A DNA stretch of 42,854 bases, taken from NCBI RefSeq assembly GCF_025351285.1, contig NZ_JANXWG010000122.1:1-42854 (forward strand). Direction: 5' to 3'. A program made the translations under genes and the position numbers. This DNA is from Novosphingobium sp. GTDB lineage: Bacteria; Pseudomonadota; Alphaproteobacteria; Sphingomonadales; Sphingomonadaceae. The notes beneath the pieces are model-generated. The model saw only the letters and a program-made list of their open reading frames with translations. It had not been told where the DNA came from and did not search any database. Positions within the stretch are counted from its first letter, which is position 1. Each line of letters opens with the position of its first letter. This document shows, piece after piece, positions 37,137-42,854 of the stretch.

Positions 37137-37592
37137 TCAACCGCGCCAGTTGTTCCAGTCACGGCGTTCCATCTGCAAGCGGCCACGGATCTGGTTCACG
37201 CGCTGTTCGAGGGCATAGACCTCGTTGCGGTTGAGGCCATCGCGCGCATAGCCGTAGTACAAGCGCTTCACGTCACGCGCCTGCATCTTCAGGCCGGCGG
37301 CTTCGCGCGGCGAAATCGTGCGACGGGCCTGCGAACGCGAGATCGCCATGTCGAGCTGTTCGATATCGGCGCGGATCATTTCGTTGCGCTGCGGCGTCAT
37401 CTGCCAGCCGCGGTTGTTGTAGCCGCGATTGTCGCGCCCGCGATTGTCGTAACCGTTCTTGTTGGTGCGGCCATCGTTGTCGTGGCGTTCGACCGAGCGA
37501 TCGTTGTGATTCCAGTCCTGCGCCATGGCTGGTGCGGACAAGCCGCCAAGCACCATGGGCGCGAGGGCGGCGAGAAGGGTTGTCTTGCGCAT
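37137..37592 (-). CDS. Exported Asn/Gly/Arg-rich protein (151 aa)
   Basis: The ATG follows AGGAG. The signal peptide (MRKTTLLAALAPMVLGGLSA, cleavage near AMA-QD) leads to a low-complexity stretch with repeated DNRG/NNRG units (NGYDNRGRDNRGYNNRGW, about residues 46-63). A helical domain follows (RNEMIRADIEQLDMAISRSQ and ARDVKRLYYGYARDGLNRNE). No family is recognised; the helical part resembles small periplasmic stress proteins only in a general way. The promoter region upstream (37593-37750) is unusually AT-rich for this window. Confidence 0.75.
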   Translation of the reverse strand: MRKTTLLAALAPMVLGGLSAPAMAQDWNHNDRSVERHDNDGRTNKNGYDNRGRDNRGYNNRGWQMTPQRNEMIRADIEQLDMAISRSQARRTISPREAAGLKMQARDVKRLYYGYARDGLNRNEVYALEQRVNQIRGRLQMERRDWNNWRG

Positions 37593-37759
37593 GTCGTTTA
37601 CTCCTATCGGCCAGATGACCTGATGGAAGCAAAATGCACCAAGCACGATTTGGTTGCATCAAAACAATTGTAAGAATTCGTCGCACTTACATGAACAGGA
37701 TTGAAAGTAATAACAATCCATTCATACTATACTTGAGGCTTACTGCCAGATGAACGAAA

Positions 37760-38182
37760 TCAGGCGGCGAGCCGCGCGGCATGGCTTTGCACCAGCGCGA
37801 TCATGTTCGGCAAGCCCTGGGTGCGGTTGGACGAAAGCTGGTTCTTCAGATCGAACGGCGCGAGCGCATCGGCTACGTCCATCCCCGCGACTTCGGCGGC
37901 GGGCTTGTCCTGCACCGCGGCCAGCACCAGCGCGACGATGCCCTTGGTGATCGCGGCGTTGCTGTCGGCAAGGAAGTGCAATTCATCGCTGCCATCAGCG
38001 CTTTTAGCGGCCTGTGTCGGATAGACCCACACGCTGGCCGAACAGCCGCGCACCAGCGTTGCATCGGTTTTCAGCGCATCGGGCATGGATTCAAGGCTGC
38101 GGCCGAGGTCGATCAGCAAACGGTAGCGATCGTCGGCGTCGAGGAACAGGTATTCGTCACGGATATCATCGAGCGAGGTCAT
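37760..38182 (-). CDS. sufE: SufE-family sulfur acceptor protein
   Basis: A 140-aa SufE homologue, which accepts sulfane sulfur from the cysteine desulfurase SufS for Fe-S cluster assembly. The pattern is clear: a first helix, DDRYRLLIDLGRSLESMPDA, then VRGCSASVWVYP with the active-site cysteine in the loop, SNAAITKGIVALVLAAVQDK, and LSSNRTQGLPNMIALVQSHA at the end. It is 47 bp downstream of the last small Psp-locus gene on the same strand. No other suf genes are nearby. Confidence 0.95.
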   Translation of the reverse strand: MTSLDDIRDEYLFLDADDRYRLLIDLGRSLESMPDALKTDATLVRGCSASVWVYPTQAAKSADGSDELHFLADSNAAITKGIVALVLAAVQDKPAAEVAGMDVADALAPFDLKNQLSSNRTQGLPNMIALVQSHAARLAA

Positions 38183-38229
38183 ATCCAGCCCTTAGCCGTC
38201 CGGCCGAGGCCGGGCAATCTCCCCTTCAA

Positions 38230-38406
38230 TCAGGCGGCGATGCCGCCGGGCCGGGTGAGCGCGAAGAAGATCACGTAAAACCAGCCGAGCACGCCGTGTA
38301 TCGCGGCCCAGATGATCGATTTGTGCAGGCTCCACGAAATCGCCACCGCAATCGCGCTGCCCAGGCCAATGCCGGCTTTCGCCGCGCCGCTGCTCGTGCC
38401 GCTCAC
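38230..38406 (-). CDS. Small membrane protein at the end of the Psp array (58 aa)
   Basis: It starts with a GTG overlapping the stop of the preceding gene (GTGA), with GGAG 8 nt upstream. It has a Gly/Ala-rich start and two hydrophobic stretches (AGIGLGSAIAVAISWSLHKS and WAAIHGVLGWFYVIFFAL) and a short tail. Unlike its neighbours it has no LER-type helical motif. Family not recognised. The coupled translation places it in the Psp operon. Confidence 0.65.
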   Translation of the reverse strand: MSGTSSGAAKAGIGLGSAIAVAISWSLHKSIIWAAIHGVLGWFYVIFFALTRPGGIAA

Positions 38407-38675
38407 AGGTCTACTCCACTTGCAATTGCTTCGAGCTTGCGGACGCGTTCGCGCAAATCCGCCATTTCGATCCGTGCGGCGCCGCTGCCGGGCCCCGATC
38501 CGTAATGCGTGCCGGGTTCGTGCGCGTGACCCTGGCGCGTATCGAGTTCGCGCGCCTTGAGATCGAGCCAGCCCTGCCACCCCTTGAGAGCAGCAAAGGC
38601 AACCACGACCAGTCCGGCCAGCGCGCTGGCGGCGAAGATCATCGCGGGTGCGTTGGGCAAGGATTGGGTGAACAT
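38403..38675 (-). CDS. Psp-locus small membrane protein with shortened LER motif (90 aa)
   Basis: One span (residues 12-31, MIFAASALAGLVVVAFAALK) is followed by a charged linker with a Gly/Ser/His stretch. The C-terminal helix MADLRERVRKLEAIASG (71-87) is a shortened version of the RVxVLERIAT motif of its neighbours. The ATG has GGAG 8 nt upstream. It is the last array member with the motif and overlaps the 58-aa gene by 4 nt. Confidence 0.75.
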   Translation of the reverse strand: MFTQSLPNAPAMIFAASALAGLVVVAFAALKGWQGWLDLKARELDTRQGHAHEPGTHYGSGPGSGAARIEMADLRERVRKLEAIASGVDL

Positions 38676-38721
38676 CGAAGTCTCTCCGAAATTCGCGAAT
38701 TGTGTCGAAGCCTCGCGCGCC

Positions 38722-39057
38722 TCAGCGGTCGCGCAGCGCTTCGATTTCCCTGGCGAGTTCGAGCGGTTTGCGATCCTCGGTAGCAATGCGTTCGAGCACT
38801 TTTACACGCTCGCGCAACGCCTCGAGTTCGCGGCGATCGGCCGACGGCAGGTCGGATTCAGCTTGCGGTGTCGCGTAGCGATCGCGCATGCGTTCGCCGG
38901 TGTCGCGCAGCCGCTCACCGATATCGTGCAGCCGTTCGCGCGGGCTGGATATGCCGAGCCGCATCCGTTCCATCTTGCGGCGGTGGCGCAACTGGATCGC
39001 CACGAAGGCAACCGCGATCCACAGCAGCGGGGTCAGGAAACCGAGATGGATGTGCAT
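38722..39057 (-). CDS. PspB-like small membrane protein (111 aa)
   Basis: A short N-terminal span (residues 5-23, LGFLTPLLWIAVAFVAIQL) is followed by a basic, highly charged helix (RHRRKMERMRLG, RERLHDIGERLRDTGERM). The C-terminal motif is ELEALRERVKVLERIATEDR with KPLELAREIEALRDR (residues 77-111). The layout N-terminal span plus LER coiled coil is that of PspB. Its motif is nearly the same as that of the next upstream gene, suggesting duplication. Confidence 0.8.
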   Translation of the reverse strand: MHIHLGFLTPLLWIAVAFVAIQLRHRRKMERMRLGISSPRERLHDIGERLRDTGERMRDRYATPQAESDLPSADRRELEALRERVKVLERIATEDRKPLELAREIEALRDR

Positions 39058-39121
39058 GGCGAAATCTCCGTTTCAGCTTTGGCCGGAGCGGCAGCGTGCC
39101 GGCGGCGGGTTGGTGAGGATG

Positions 39122-39391
39122 TCAGCGCAGCCGTTCGATCTGGTCGGACAGTTCGCGGGTCTTGCGGTCTTCGGTGGCGATGCGTTCGAGCACTTCGAGC
39201 CGCTTGCGCAACTCCTGGACTTCGCGTTCCAGCGCCGGGTCGGTTGCAGGCGGCAACGCCGGAAAGCCGGGCTGCGTGCCGTCGAAGCGATCTCGGCCCC
39301 GATCGTTTCCGTGCGCGCGGTGGCGGTCGCGAAAGACCCGGCTAAACGCAATGATCGCGACAATCAGGACAATGGTAACTTCGACAGGCAT
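39122..39391 (-). CDS. PspB-like small membrane protein (89 aa)
   Basis: A very short hydrophobic start (EVTIVLIVAIIAFSRVF, residues 4-20) is followed by a polar His/Arg/Asp linker and the motif EREVQELRKRLEVLERIATE then DRKTRELSDQIERLR (55-89). An AGGA site lies about 11 nt before the ATG. It shares the segment VLERIATEDRK with its downstream neighbour. The function is inferred only from the motif and the operon. Confidence 0.78.
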   Translation of the reverse strand: MPVEVTIVLIVAIIAFSRVFRDRHRAHGNDRGRDRFDGTQPGFPALPPATDPALEREVQELRKRLEVLERIATEDRKTRELSDQIERLR

Positions 39392-39438
39392 TTGTGTCGT
39401 CTTTCCTGGGTTTGCGTTCTCTGATTTCGTTGGGCCGC

Positions 39439-39708
39439 TCAGATCGCGGGCTCGCGCATGTCCTCGATGTGGCTGGCCAGCGTAGCCGACTTGTCGGTGG
39501 CAATGCGTTCGAGCACCCGCACGCGCTGTTCGAGCCGTTCTGCGTTGGCTGCCGATTGTGCGGCATTTTCGTTTGCCGCTTGCGCCTTGGCTTCGAGTGC
39601 GCGCTGCTTGAAAGCGAGCCGGCTGCGGTAGGCATCGGCGACGATGCTCGTTACCGCGATGATACCCACGATCACCGCCACCAGCGCCATGGTTTCCTGG
39701 ATGGTCAC
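39439..39708 (-). CDS. PspB-like small membrane protein (89 aa, GTG start)
   Basis: The GTG overlaps the stop of the preceding gene (GTGA), with GGGAGAAGG as a ribosome site inside that gene. It has one span (residues 7-24, MALVAVIVGIIAVTSIVA), then an Ala/Gln/Arg-rich helix, likely a coiled coil. The motif ERLEQRVRVLERIATDKSAT follows with a short end LASHIEDMREPAI (57-89). Confidence 0.8.
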   Translation of the reverse strand: MTIQETMALVAVIVGIIAVTSIVADAYRSRLAFKQRALEAKAQAANENAAQSAANAERLEQRVRVLERIATDKSATLASHIEDMREPAI

Positions 39709-40079
39709 TGCACCTTCTCCCGCATGGACTGGCTCGGCGTGCGGCGATCCTCGACAGCAGGCCTTTCGCGCATCGCCTCGATCTCACCGATCAGGCTGTA
39801 GCCGCGGTCGGTCACGATCCGTTCGACATTGCCTAGCCGATCCTTGACCGATCCGATCTCGGCGCGCAGCGCGGCGTTTTCCTGGCTGAGCAGCTTGATC
39901 CGCTCTTGTGCTTCGGTGCCCATTCCGGGCTTGAGCGACTGGCCCCACATGCCTTCGAGCGGATAGCCATGCTGGATGCGCAGACGCGTGGTATGGATCC
40001 ATCCGAACACCCCGGCGCCGGCCACGACCAGCCCTCCGCCCATCAGCCAGGGCAATGCCGCAGCGAATTCCGCGCTCAC
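39705..40079 (-). CDS. PspB-like small membrane protein (124 aa, GTG start)
   Basis: It starts with GTG overlapping the preceding stop. It has one span (residues 9-27, LPWLMGGGLVVAGAGVFGW), a linker, a coiled-coil-type helix (EAQERIKLLSQENAALRAEI) and the motif KDRLGNVERIVTDRGYSLIG with EIEAMRERP (79-107). The end SMREKVQ and its DNA are almost the same as the end of the preceding gene (RREKVQ), marking the two as a tandem duplicate pair. Confidence 0.8.
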   Translation of the reverse strand: MSAEFAAALPWLMGGGLVVAGAGVFGWIHTTRLRIQHGYPLEGMWGQSLKPGMGTEAQERIKLLSQENAALRAEIGSVKDRLGNVERIVTDRGYSLIGEIEAMRERPAVEDRRTPSQSMREKVQ

Positions 40080-40378
40080 TGGACCTTCTCCCGCCGGCCG
40101 GCTTCGAGGAGCCGGTTGTCGACCGAGCGGGCATCGCGCAACGCTTCGATCTGGCTTGCAACATCGTAGCCCTTGTCGGTGACGATACGTTCCAGCACGC
40201 GCACCCGGTCTTCGAGTTCCCTTGTCTGCTCCGCGATCTGAGCGGAAAGCTCGTTCGCCAGCCCTGGATTGCCCTGTGCTGCGATCCTGGCCATCTTCTG
40301 CTTGTGGCCGGTCCAGATGCCAAGCATCCCGCAACCGATGCCCATTATCGGAATGAGAACCCCGATTTCCCCGATCAT
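40076..40378 (-). CDS. PspB-like small membrane protein (100 aa)
   Basis: One N-terminal span (residues 4-23, EIGVLIPIMGIGCGMLGIWT) is followed by HKQKMARIAAQ and a helix. The motif is TRELEDRVRVLERIVTDKGY then DVASQIEALRDARS (52-85), ending RREKVQ. This is the closest match in the array to the PspB layout (span, basic turn, LERI coiled coil), more PspB-like in length than PspB itself. It lies 25 bp after pspC. Confidence 0.82.
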   Translation of the reverse strand: MIGEIGVLIPIMGIGCGMLGIWTGHKQKMARIAAQGNPGLANELSAQIAEQTRELEDRVRVLERIVTDKGYDVASQIEALRDARSVDNRLLEAGRREKVQ

Positions 40379-40403
40379 GTGAAATTCCCCCGTTTGATTG
40401 GTG

Positions 40404-40778
40404 TCAGCGCAGGCGTTCGATTTCGGCGGACAGCCGCGGGTTGTTCGAGACGTAGAAGCTCTCCACGTCGGCCAGGCGGCGATCGATATCGCGGAACTTG
40501 GCGCGCACTTCGCGGGCGGTGCGGCCGGGTGACTGGCGCACGCCTTGCCAGAACTTCTGTTCCTCGCGGTTGCCGTAAAGATGGCCGGGCTTCTTGGGCG
40601 CCAGCAATCCCACCAGGATGTAGAGCGGGAAGCCGAACCCGGTGCTGAGCGTCAGGATCACCGCCGCCAGTCGCACCCACAGCACGTCCACTCCGGTGTA
40701 GTCGGCAATTCCGGCGCAGACGCCCATGAACTTGCCGTTGACCTTGTCGCGGTAAAAACGCGTCCGTTCGGTGTTCAC
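40404..40778 (-). CDS. pspC: PspC-domain envelope stress membrane protein
   Basis: A 124-aa protein with a PspC domain in the first half: RFYRDKVNGKFMGVCAGIAD, YTGVDVLWVRLAAVILTLST and GFGFPLYILVGLLAPKKPGH. The second half is a charged helix ending DIDRRLADVESFYVSNNPRL then SAEIERLR, which again resembles the array motif. PspC with PspB senses inner-membrane stress and releases PspA from PspF in enterobacteria. The GTG start overlaps the pspB stop (GTGA), with GGGGAGGG upstream. Confidence 0.93.
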   Translation of the reverse strand: MNTERTRFYRDKVNGKFMGVCAGIADYTGVDVLWVRLAAVILTLSTGFGFPLYILVGLLAPKKPGHLYGNREEQKFWQGVRQSPGRTAREVRAKFRDIDRRLADVESFYVSNNPRLSAEIERLR

Positions 40779-41080
40779 TTCACCACCCTCCCCGTTTGAG
40801 CGTAAATGCGTTCGATCTCGTGCAGCGGCTGGTTGTCGGCGGCGCTGTCGGACAGCACCCGCGCTGGCTTGAAATCGGGATTGTCGTCGGCAACCAGCCG
40901 CTCGACCGTGTCCATCCTGTCGTCCAGCCGCTTGGCCAGCCGATGCAGCTCGTCGAGCAGTTGCTCGTCGCCCGTGGTGAGCGTGGCGGCGGTTTTCCAA
41001 CGGGTAATGTAGTGCAGCACCACCCATGGCAGGCCGATGAAGATCGTGGGAACGATCAGGATTTCAGATGGAAACGACAT
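40775..41080 (-). CDS. pspB: PspB envelope stress membrane protein
   Basis: A 101-aa protein with one N-terminal span (residues 6-25, EILIVPTIFIGLPWVVLHYI) and a C-terminal helix (DELHRLAKRLDDRMDTVERL then VADDNPDFKP) that matches the E. coli PspB ending ...LERILDAEHP. It is longer than E. coli PspB (74 aa) by a tail ending HEIERIYAQ. It begins 4 bp after pspA and overlaps pspC by 4 nt. By homology it works with PspC as membrane sensor or anchor. Confidence 0.88.
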   Translation of the reverse strand: MSFPSEILIVPTIFIGLPWVVLHYITRWKTAATLTTGDEQLLDELHRLAKRLDDRMDTVERLVADDNPDFKPARVLSDSAADNQPLHEIERIYAQTGRVVK

Positions 41081-41084
41081 CGGC

Positions 41085-41972
41085 TCAGCCCTCCTTCGGC
41101 GTCGGCACCTGGCCCAGCGCACGCTTCATTGCTTCCAATTCCTCGTCGACCTTGTCCTGCCCGGCGAGCGCGGAGATCTGGTCGGCGAGGCTCGGCGTCT
41201 GCGAACCATCGGCCAGGCTCAGCGCATCGGCGCGGCCTTCGGCATAATCGACCCGGCGTTCGAGCTGGTCAAAACGCGCCATCGCTTCGTCGACACGCTC
41301 GGTCGCGAGCAAGGTGCGTAGCTTGACGCGGTTTTCGGCGCTTTCGAGTCGCGCGGCGATCGCGGTCTGGCGGCTGCGGGCTTCGCGCAGGCGGTTCTGC
41401 AGCTTCTCGATGTCGAGTTCGTAAGCACGCAGCGAATCGTCGAGCACGCCGATTTCTGCACCCAACTGCTCGGCCATGTCGCCGGCCTTCTTCTTTTCGA
41501 CCAGTGCGGCGCGCGCCAGGTCCTCGCGGCCTTTCGACAGTGCAAGCTGCGCCTTGTCGGCCCAATCGGCCTGCAAGTGATCGAGCCGCACGGTGTGGCG
41601 GTGCATTTCCTTCTGGTCGGCGATAGTGCGCGCGGCGCTGGCGCGGACTTCGACCAAGGTTTCCTCCATCTCGAGGATGATCATGCGGATCATCTTGTAA
41701 GGATCATCTGCCTTGTCGAGCAAATCGTTGAAGTTGGCCGCGATAATGTCGCGGGTCCGCGAAAAGATACCCATGAAATTGCCTCCGGTGGAAAACGTGC
41801 GGTGGGATTCGGTGCGGTCCTCGCGGCGCTGCTCGCGGCCAGAGTCCCGGCCGTTGTCGCGCCCGTTGTCGCGGGCTGCGCGCAGGGCGGCAACCTCGCT
41901 GTCGAAGCGCGAAGCGGCGCGGCGGCGCGCGTCGGAGGCCGGCTCATCACCGATCGGGTTCAGGTCGCCCAT
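41085..41972 (-). CDS. pspA: PspA/ESCRT-III-like phage shock protein, with N-terminal extension and internal start
   Basis: PspA binds stressed inner membrane and, when idle, inhibits PspF. The conventional protein begins at 41774 (MGIFSRTRDIIAANFNDLLD, 229 aa), with a strong GGAGG 8 nt upstream. It is all-helical: DDPYKMIRMIILEMEETLVE, then long coiled coils to GQDKVDEELEAMKRALG. The same frame continues upstream without a stop and with coding-like third-position bias. An ATG at 41972 (GGGGA 8 nt upstream) or a GTG at 41990 overlapping the previous stop would add about 66-72 Arg/Asp-rich residues (RDNGRDNGRDSGREQRRED). Two forms may be made. I annotate the long form; the short one is 41085-41774. 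Confidence 0.9.
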   Translation of the reverse strand: MGDLNPIGDEPASDARRRAASRFDSEVAALRAARDNGRDNGRDSGREQRREDRTESHRTFSTGGNFMGIFSRTRDIIAANFNDLLDKADDPYKMIRMIILEMEETLVEVRASAARTIADQKEMHRHTVRLDHLQADWADKAQLALSKGREDLARAALVEKKKAGDMAEQLGAEIGVLDDSLRAYELDIEKLQNRLREARSRQTAIAARLESAENRVKLRTLLATERVDEAMARFDQLERRVDYAEGRADALSLADGSQTPSLADQISALAGQDKVDEELEAMKRALGQVPTPKEG

Positions 41973-41986
41973 GTAACGGTCCCCGC

Positions 41987-42166
41987 TCACGCCAGCTCGC
42001 CGGTCACCGCCGAAGCCGTGGCGACGAGGTGAGGGCGTTCCAGACCGCCAATGCTCACGGCACTAAGGCTGCGGTCGAGCACCACGAGGTTCATCGCGGC
42101 CATTGCCATCACGCTGATCAGCGCTGCGCGGCCAACCGAGGAAGTGAGGAAGCGGGCGAGTGCCAT
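41987..42166 (-). CDS. Small single-span membrane protein, first gene of the psp operon (59 aa)
   Basis: The ATG follows GGAG at about 7 nt. The protein reads MALARFLTSSVGRAALISVM, with a span at about 12-30 (GRAALISVMAMAAMNLVVLD), and a polar C-terminus. No family is recognised. It is the first gene downstream of the sigma-54 promoter, about 90 nt from the predicted transcription start, and its stop overlaps a possible GTG start of the long PspA. It probably takes part in the stress response or couples pspA translation. Confidence 0.7.
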   Translation of the reverse strand: MALARFLTSSVGRAALISVMAMAAMNLVVLDRSLSAVSIGGLERPHLVATASAVTGELA

Positions 42167-42270
42167 CGAAAGTCTCCATCTGCCGCGGTGTCCGGGTCGG
42201 CCTTGCCAAGATCTCCTTGGTCGGCGGACTGGCCGGTGAACCGCTCGTTCACGTAACTGCAAGGTCCTTC

Positions 42271-42286
42271 GCAAAGGCCGTGCCAA
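42271..42286 (-). promoter_or_regulatory. Sigma-54 (-24/-12) promoter of the psp operon
   Basis: On the minus strand TTGGCACGGCCTTTGC matches the sigma-54 consensus TGGCAC-N5-TTGC exactly, with GG and GC at the correct 10-bp spacing. Transcription would begin near 42259 and read the 59-aa gene and pspA. The divergent gene is the sigma-54 activator PspF, which confirms the assignment. Confidence 0.9.
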
Positions 42287-42353
42287 TCGCTGCACATGGC
42301 GGAAAAGCGCGGCTTCCTCGTGAAATGCGCGCGACCACCGTGGCGCAACTTGC

Positions 42354-42382
42354 CTAACCTTGGGAAATTACGCTAAGGTTGG
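42354..42382. promoter_or_regulatory. Candidate PspF binding dyad upstream of the sigma-54 promoter
   Basis: AACCTT (42356-42361) and AAGGTT (42375-42380) form an inverted repeat extended imperfectly to CTAACCTT/AAGGTTGG. It lies about 75-95 bp upstream of the -24 element, a normal distance for an enhancer of a sigma-54 promoter, and directly before the pspF start, where it could also allow self-control. Binding by PspF is inferred from position. Confidence 0.4.
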
Positions 42383-42386
42383 GCTC

Positions 42387-42854
42387 ATGGACCGTGATGT
42401 GCAATTTGTCGGACAATCGAGCGCTTTCCTCGACGCGGTCGAACGCGCCAGCCGCGCCGCGCCGATGCGCCGCCCGGTGCTGGTGATCGGCGAACGCGGC
42501 ACTGGCAAGGAACTGATCGCCGAACGCCTCCACCGCCTGTCCCCGCGCTGGGGCGAACCGCTGGTCACGCTCAACTGCGCTGCGTTGCCCGAAACCTTGA
42601 TCGAAGCCGAATTGTTCGGGCACGAGGCGGGCTCGTTCACCGGCGCCACCCGCTCGCGCGTCGGCCGTTTCGAGGAAGCCGACAAGGGCACACTGTTCCT
42701 GGATGAACTCGCCACGCTGTCGATGGGCGCGCAGGAACGGCTGTTGCGCGCGGTCGAATACGGCGAAGTCACCCGCATCGGCGCGTCCAAGCCGGTCCGC
42801 GTCGACGTGCGCATCGTCGCGGCCACCAACGAGGACTTGCCCGCGATGGCGGCG
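42387..42854 (+). CDS. pspF: PspF, sigma-54-dependent activator of the psp operon (partial)
   Basis: The first 156 residues of an AAA+ enhancer-binding protein; the rest lies beyond the window. There is no N-terminal sensory domain, as in PspF: the AAA+ domain starts at once (VQFVGQSSAFLDAVERASRA). Walker A is GERGTGKE (35-42), Walker B GTLFLDE (101-107). The sigma-54-contacting loop reads GSFTGA (82-87) instead of the canonical GAFTGA. It is divergent from the psp operon, with the sigma-54 promoter in the 220-bp gap, as in enterobacteria. Activity is expected to be inhibited by PspA. Confidence 0.92.
   Translation, partial: MDRDVQFVGQSSAFLDAVERASRAAPMRRPVLVIGERGTGKELIAERLHRLSPRWGEPLVTLNCAALPETLIEAELFGHEAGSFTGATRSRVGRFEEADKGTLFLDELATLSMGAQERLLRAVEYGEVTRIGASKPVRVDVRIVAATNEDLPAMAA

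Noticed and set aside
37593..37759. AT-rich stretch as a horizontally acquired fragment
   Set aside because: It is short, holds no gene and sits where a promoter is expected; composition alone does not support transfer.

Overview
The window reads as a piece of the chromosome of a high-GC alphaproteobacterium, most likely of the order Sphingomonadales (Novosphingobium/Sphingomonas-like). This rests on the protein families, the mdh-sucD-sucA-sucB-lpdA order, a GTTC-N7-GTTC LexA box and the style of its dispersed palindromic repeats; I have not compared it with any database. I see no rRNA, tRNA, insertion sequence, prophage or CRISPR array. Most of the window is core metabolism and envelope biology with dense gene packing.

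Layout. 1-3200: start of uvrA (minus strand) with a LexA box, preceded by an HNH endonuclease and a DUF2075-type helicase with a PD-(D/E)xK-like N-terminal domain, a possible defence pair. 3320-5451: small secreted, membrane or unknown proteins around a VIT1/CCC1-type Fe/Mn transporter. 5580-9916: two exported zinc peptidases in tandem (M13, then M3). 9885-11090: a polytopic membrane protein. 11268-16085: a vitamin B12 uptake operon on the minus strand, led by a cobalamin riboswitch (btuB, btuF, btuC, btuD, all joined by 4-nt overlaps). 16342-18173: a SleB-like cell-wall hydrolase and a small conserved-looking protein. 18401-26277: a TCA-cycle cluster, mdh-sucD-sucA-sucB-lpdA, without sucC, followed by a small SEDS-like membrane protein and a TRIC channel. 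27761-35566 (mostly minus): leuC and leuD separated by four genes (unknown protein, DNA glycosylase, zinc-ribbon membrane protein, 57-aa partner), then two MDR-family reductases; a VOC protein and a fatty-acid hydroxylase lie beside them. 35655-37592: an APC permease and a small secreted protein. 37760-42854: sufE and a large phage-shock (Psp) locus.

The Psp locus is the part most likely to hold something undescribed. A clear sigma-54 promoter (42271-42286) faces away from pspF and reads into a 59-aa membrane protein, pspA (with a coding N-terminal extension and a second, strong internal start), pspB, pspC and then seven further small membrane proteins. Six of these seven carry the same C-terminal helical motif (RVxVLERIxTD...IExLR) that marks PspB. 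Several are joined by GTGA stop/start overlaps, and two junctions are near-identical in DNA, suggesting growth by tandem duplication. This looks like an expanded, sigma-54-controlled family of PspB-like membrane adaptors.

Other points: a palindromic repeat has been translated into the C-terminus of BtuF; the B12 riboswitch has a clear expression platform; the sucA leader contains two GC hairpins that can re-pair in alternative ways; and the protein after lpdA appears to be a shortened FtsW/RodA relative.
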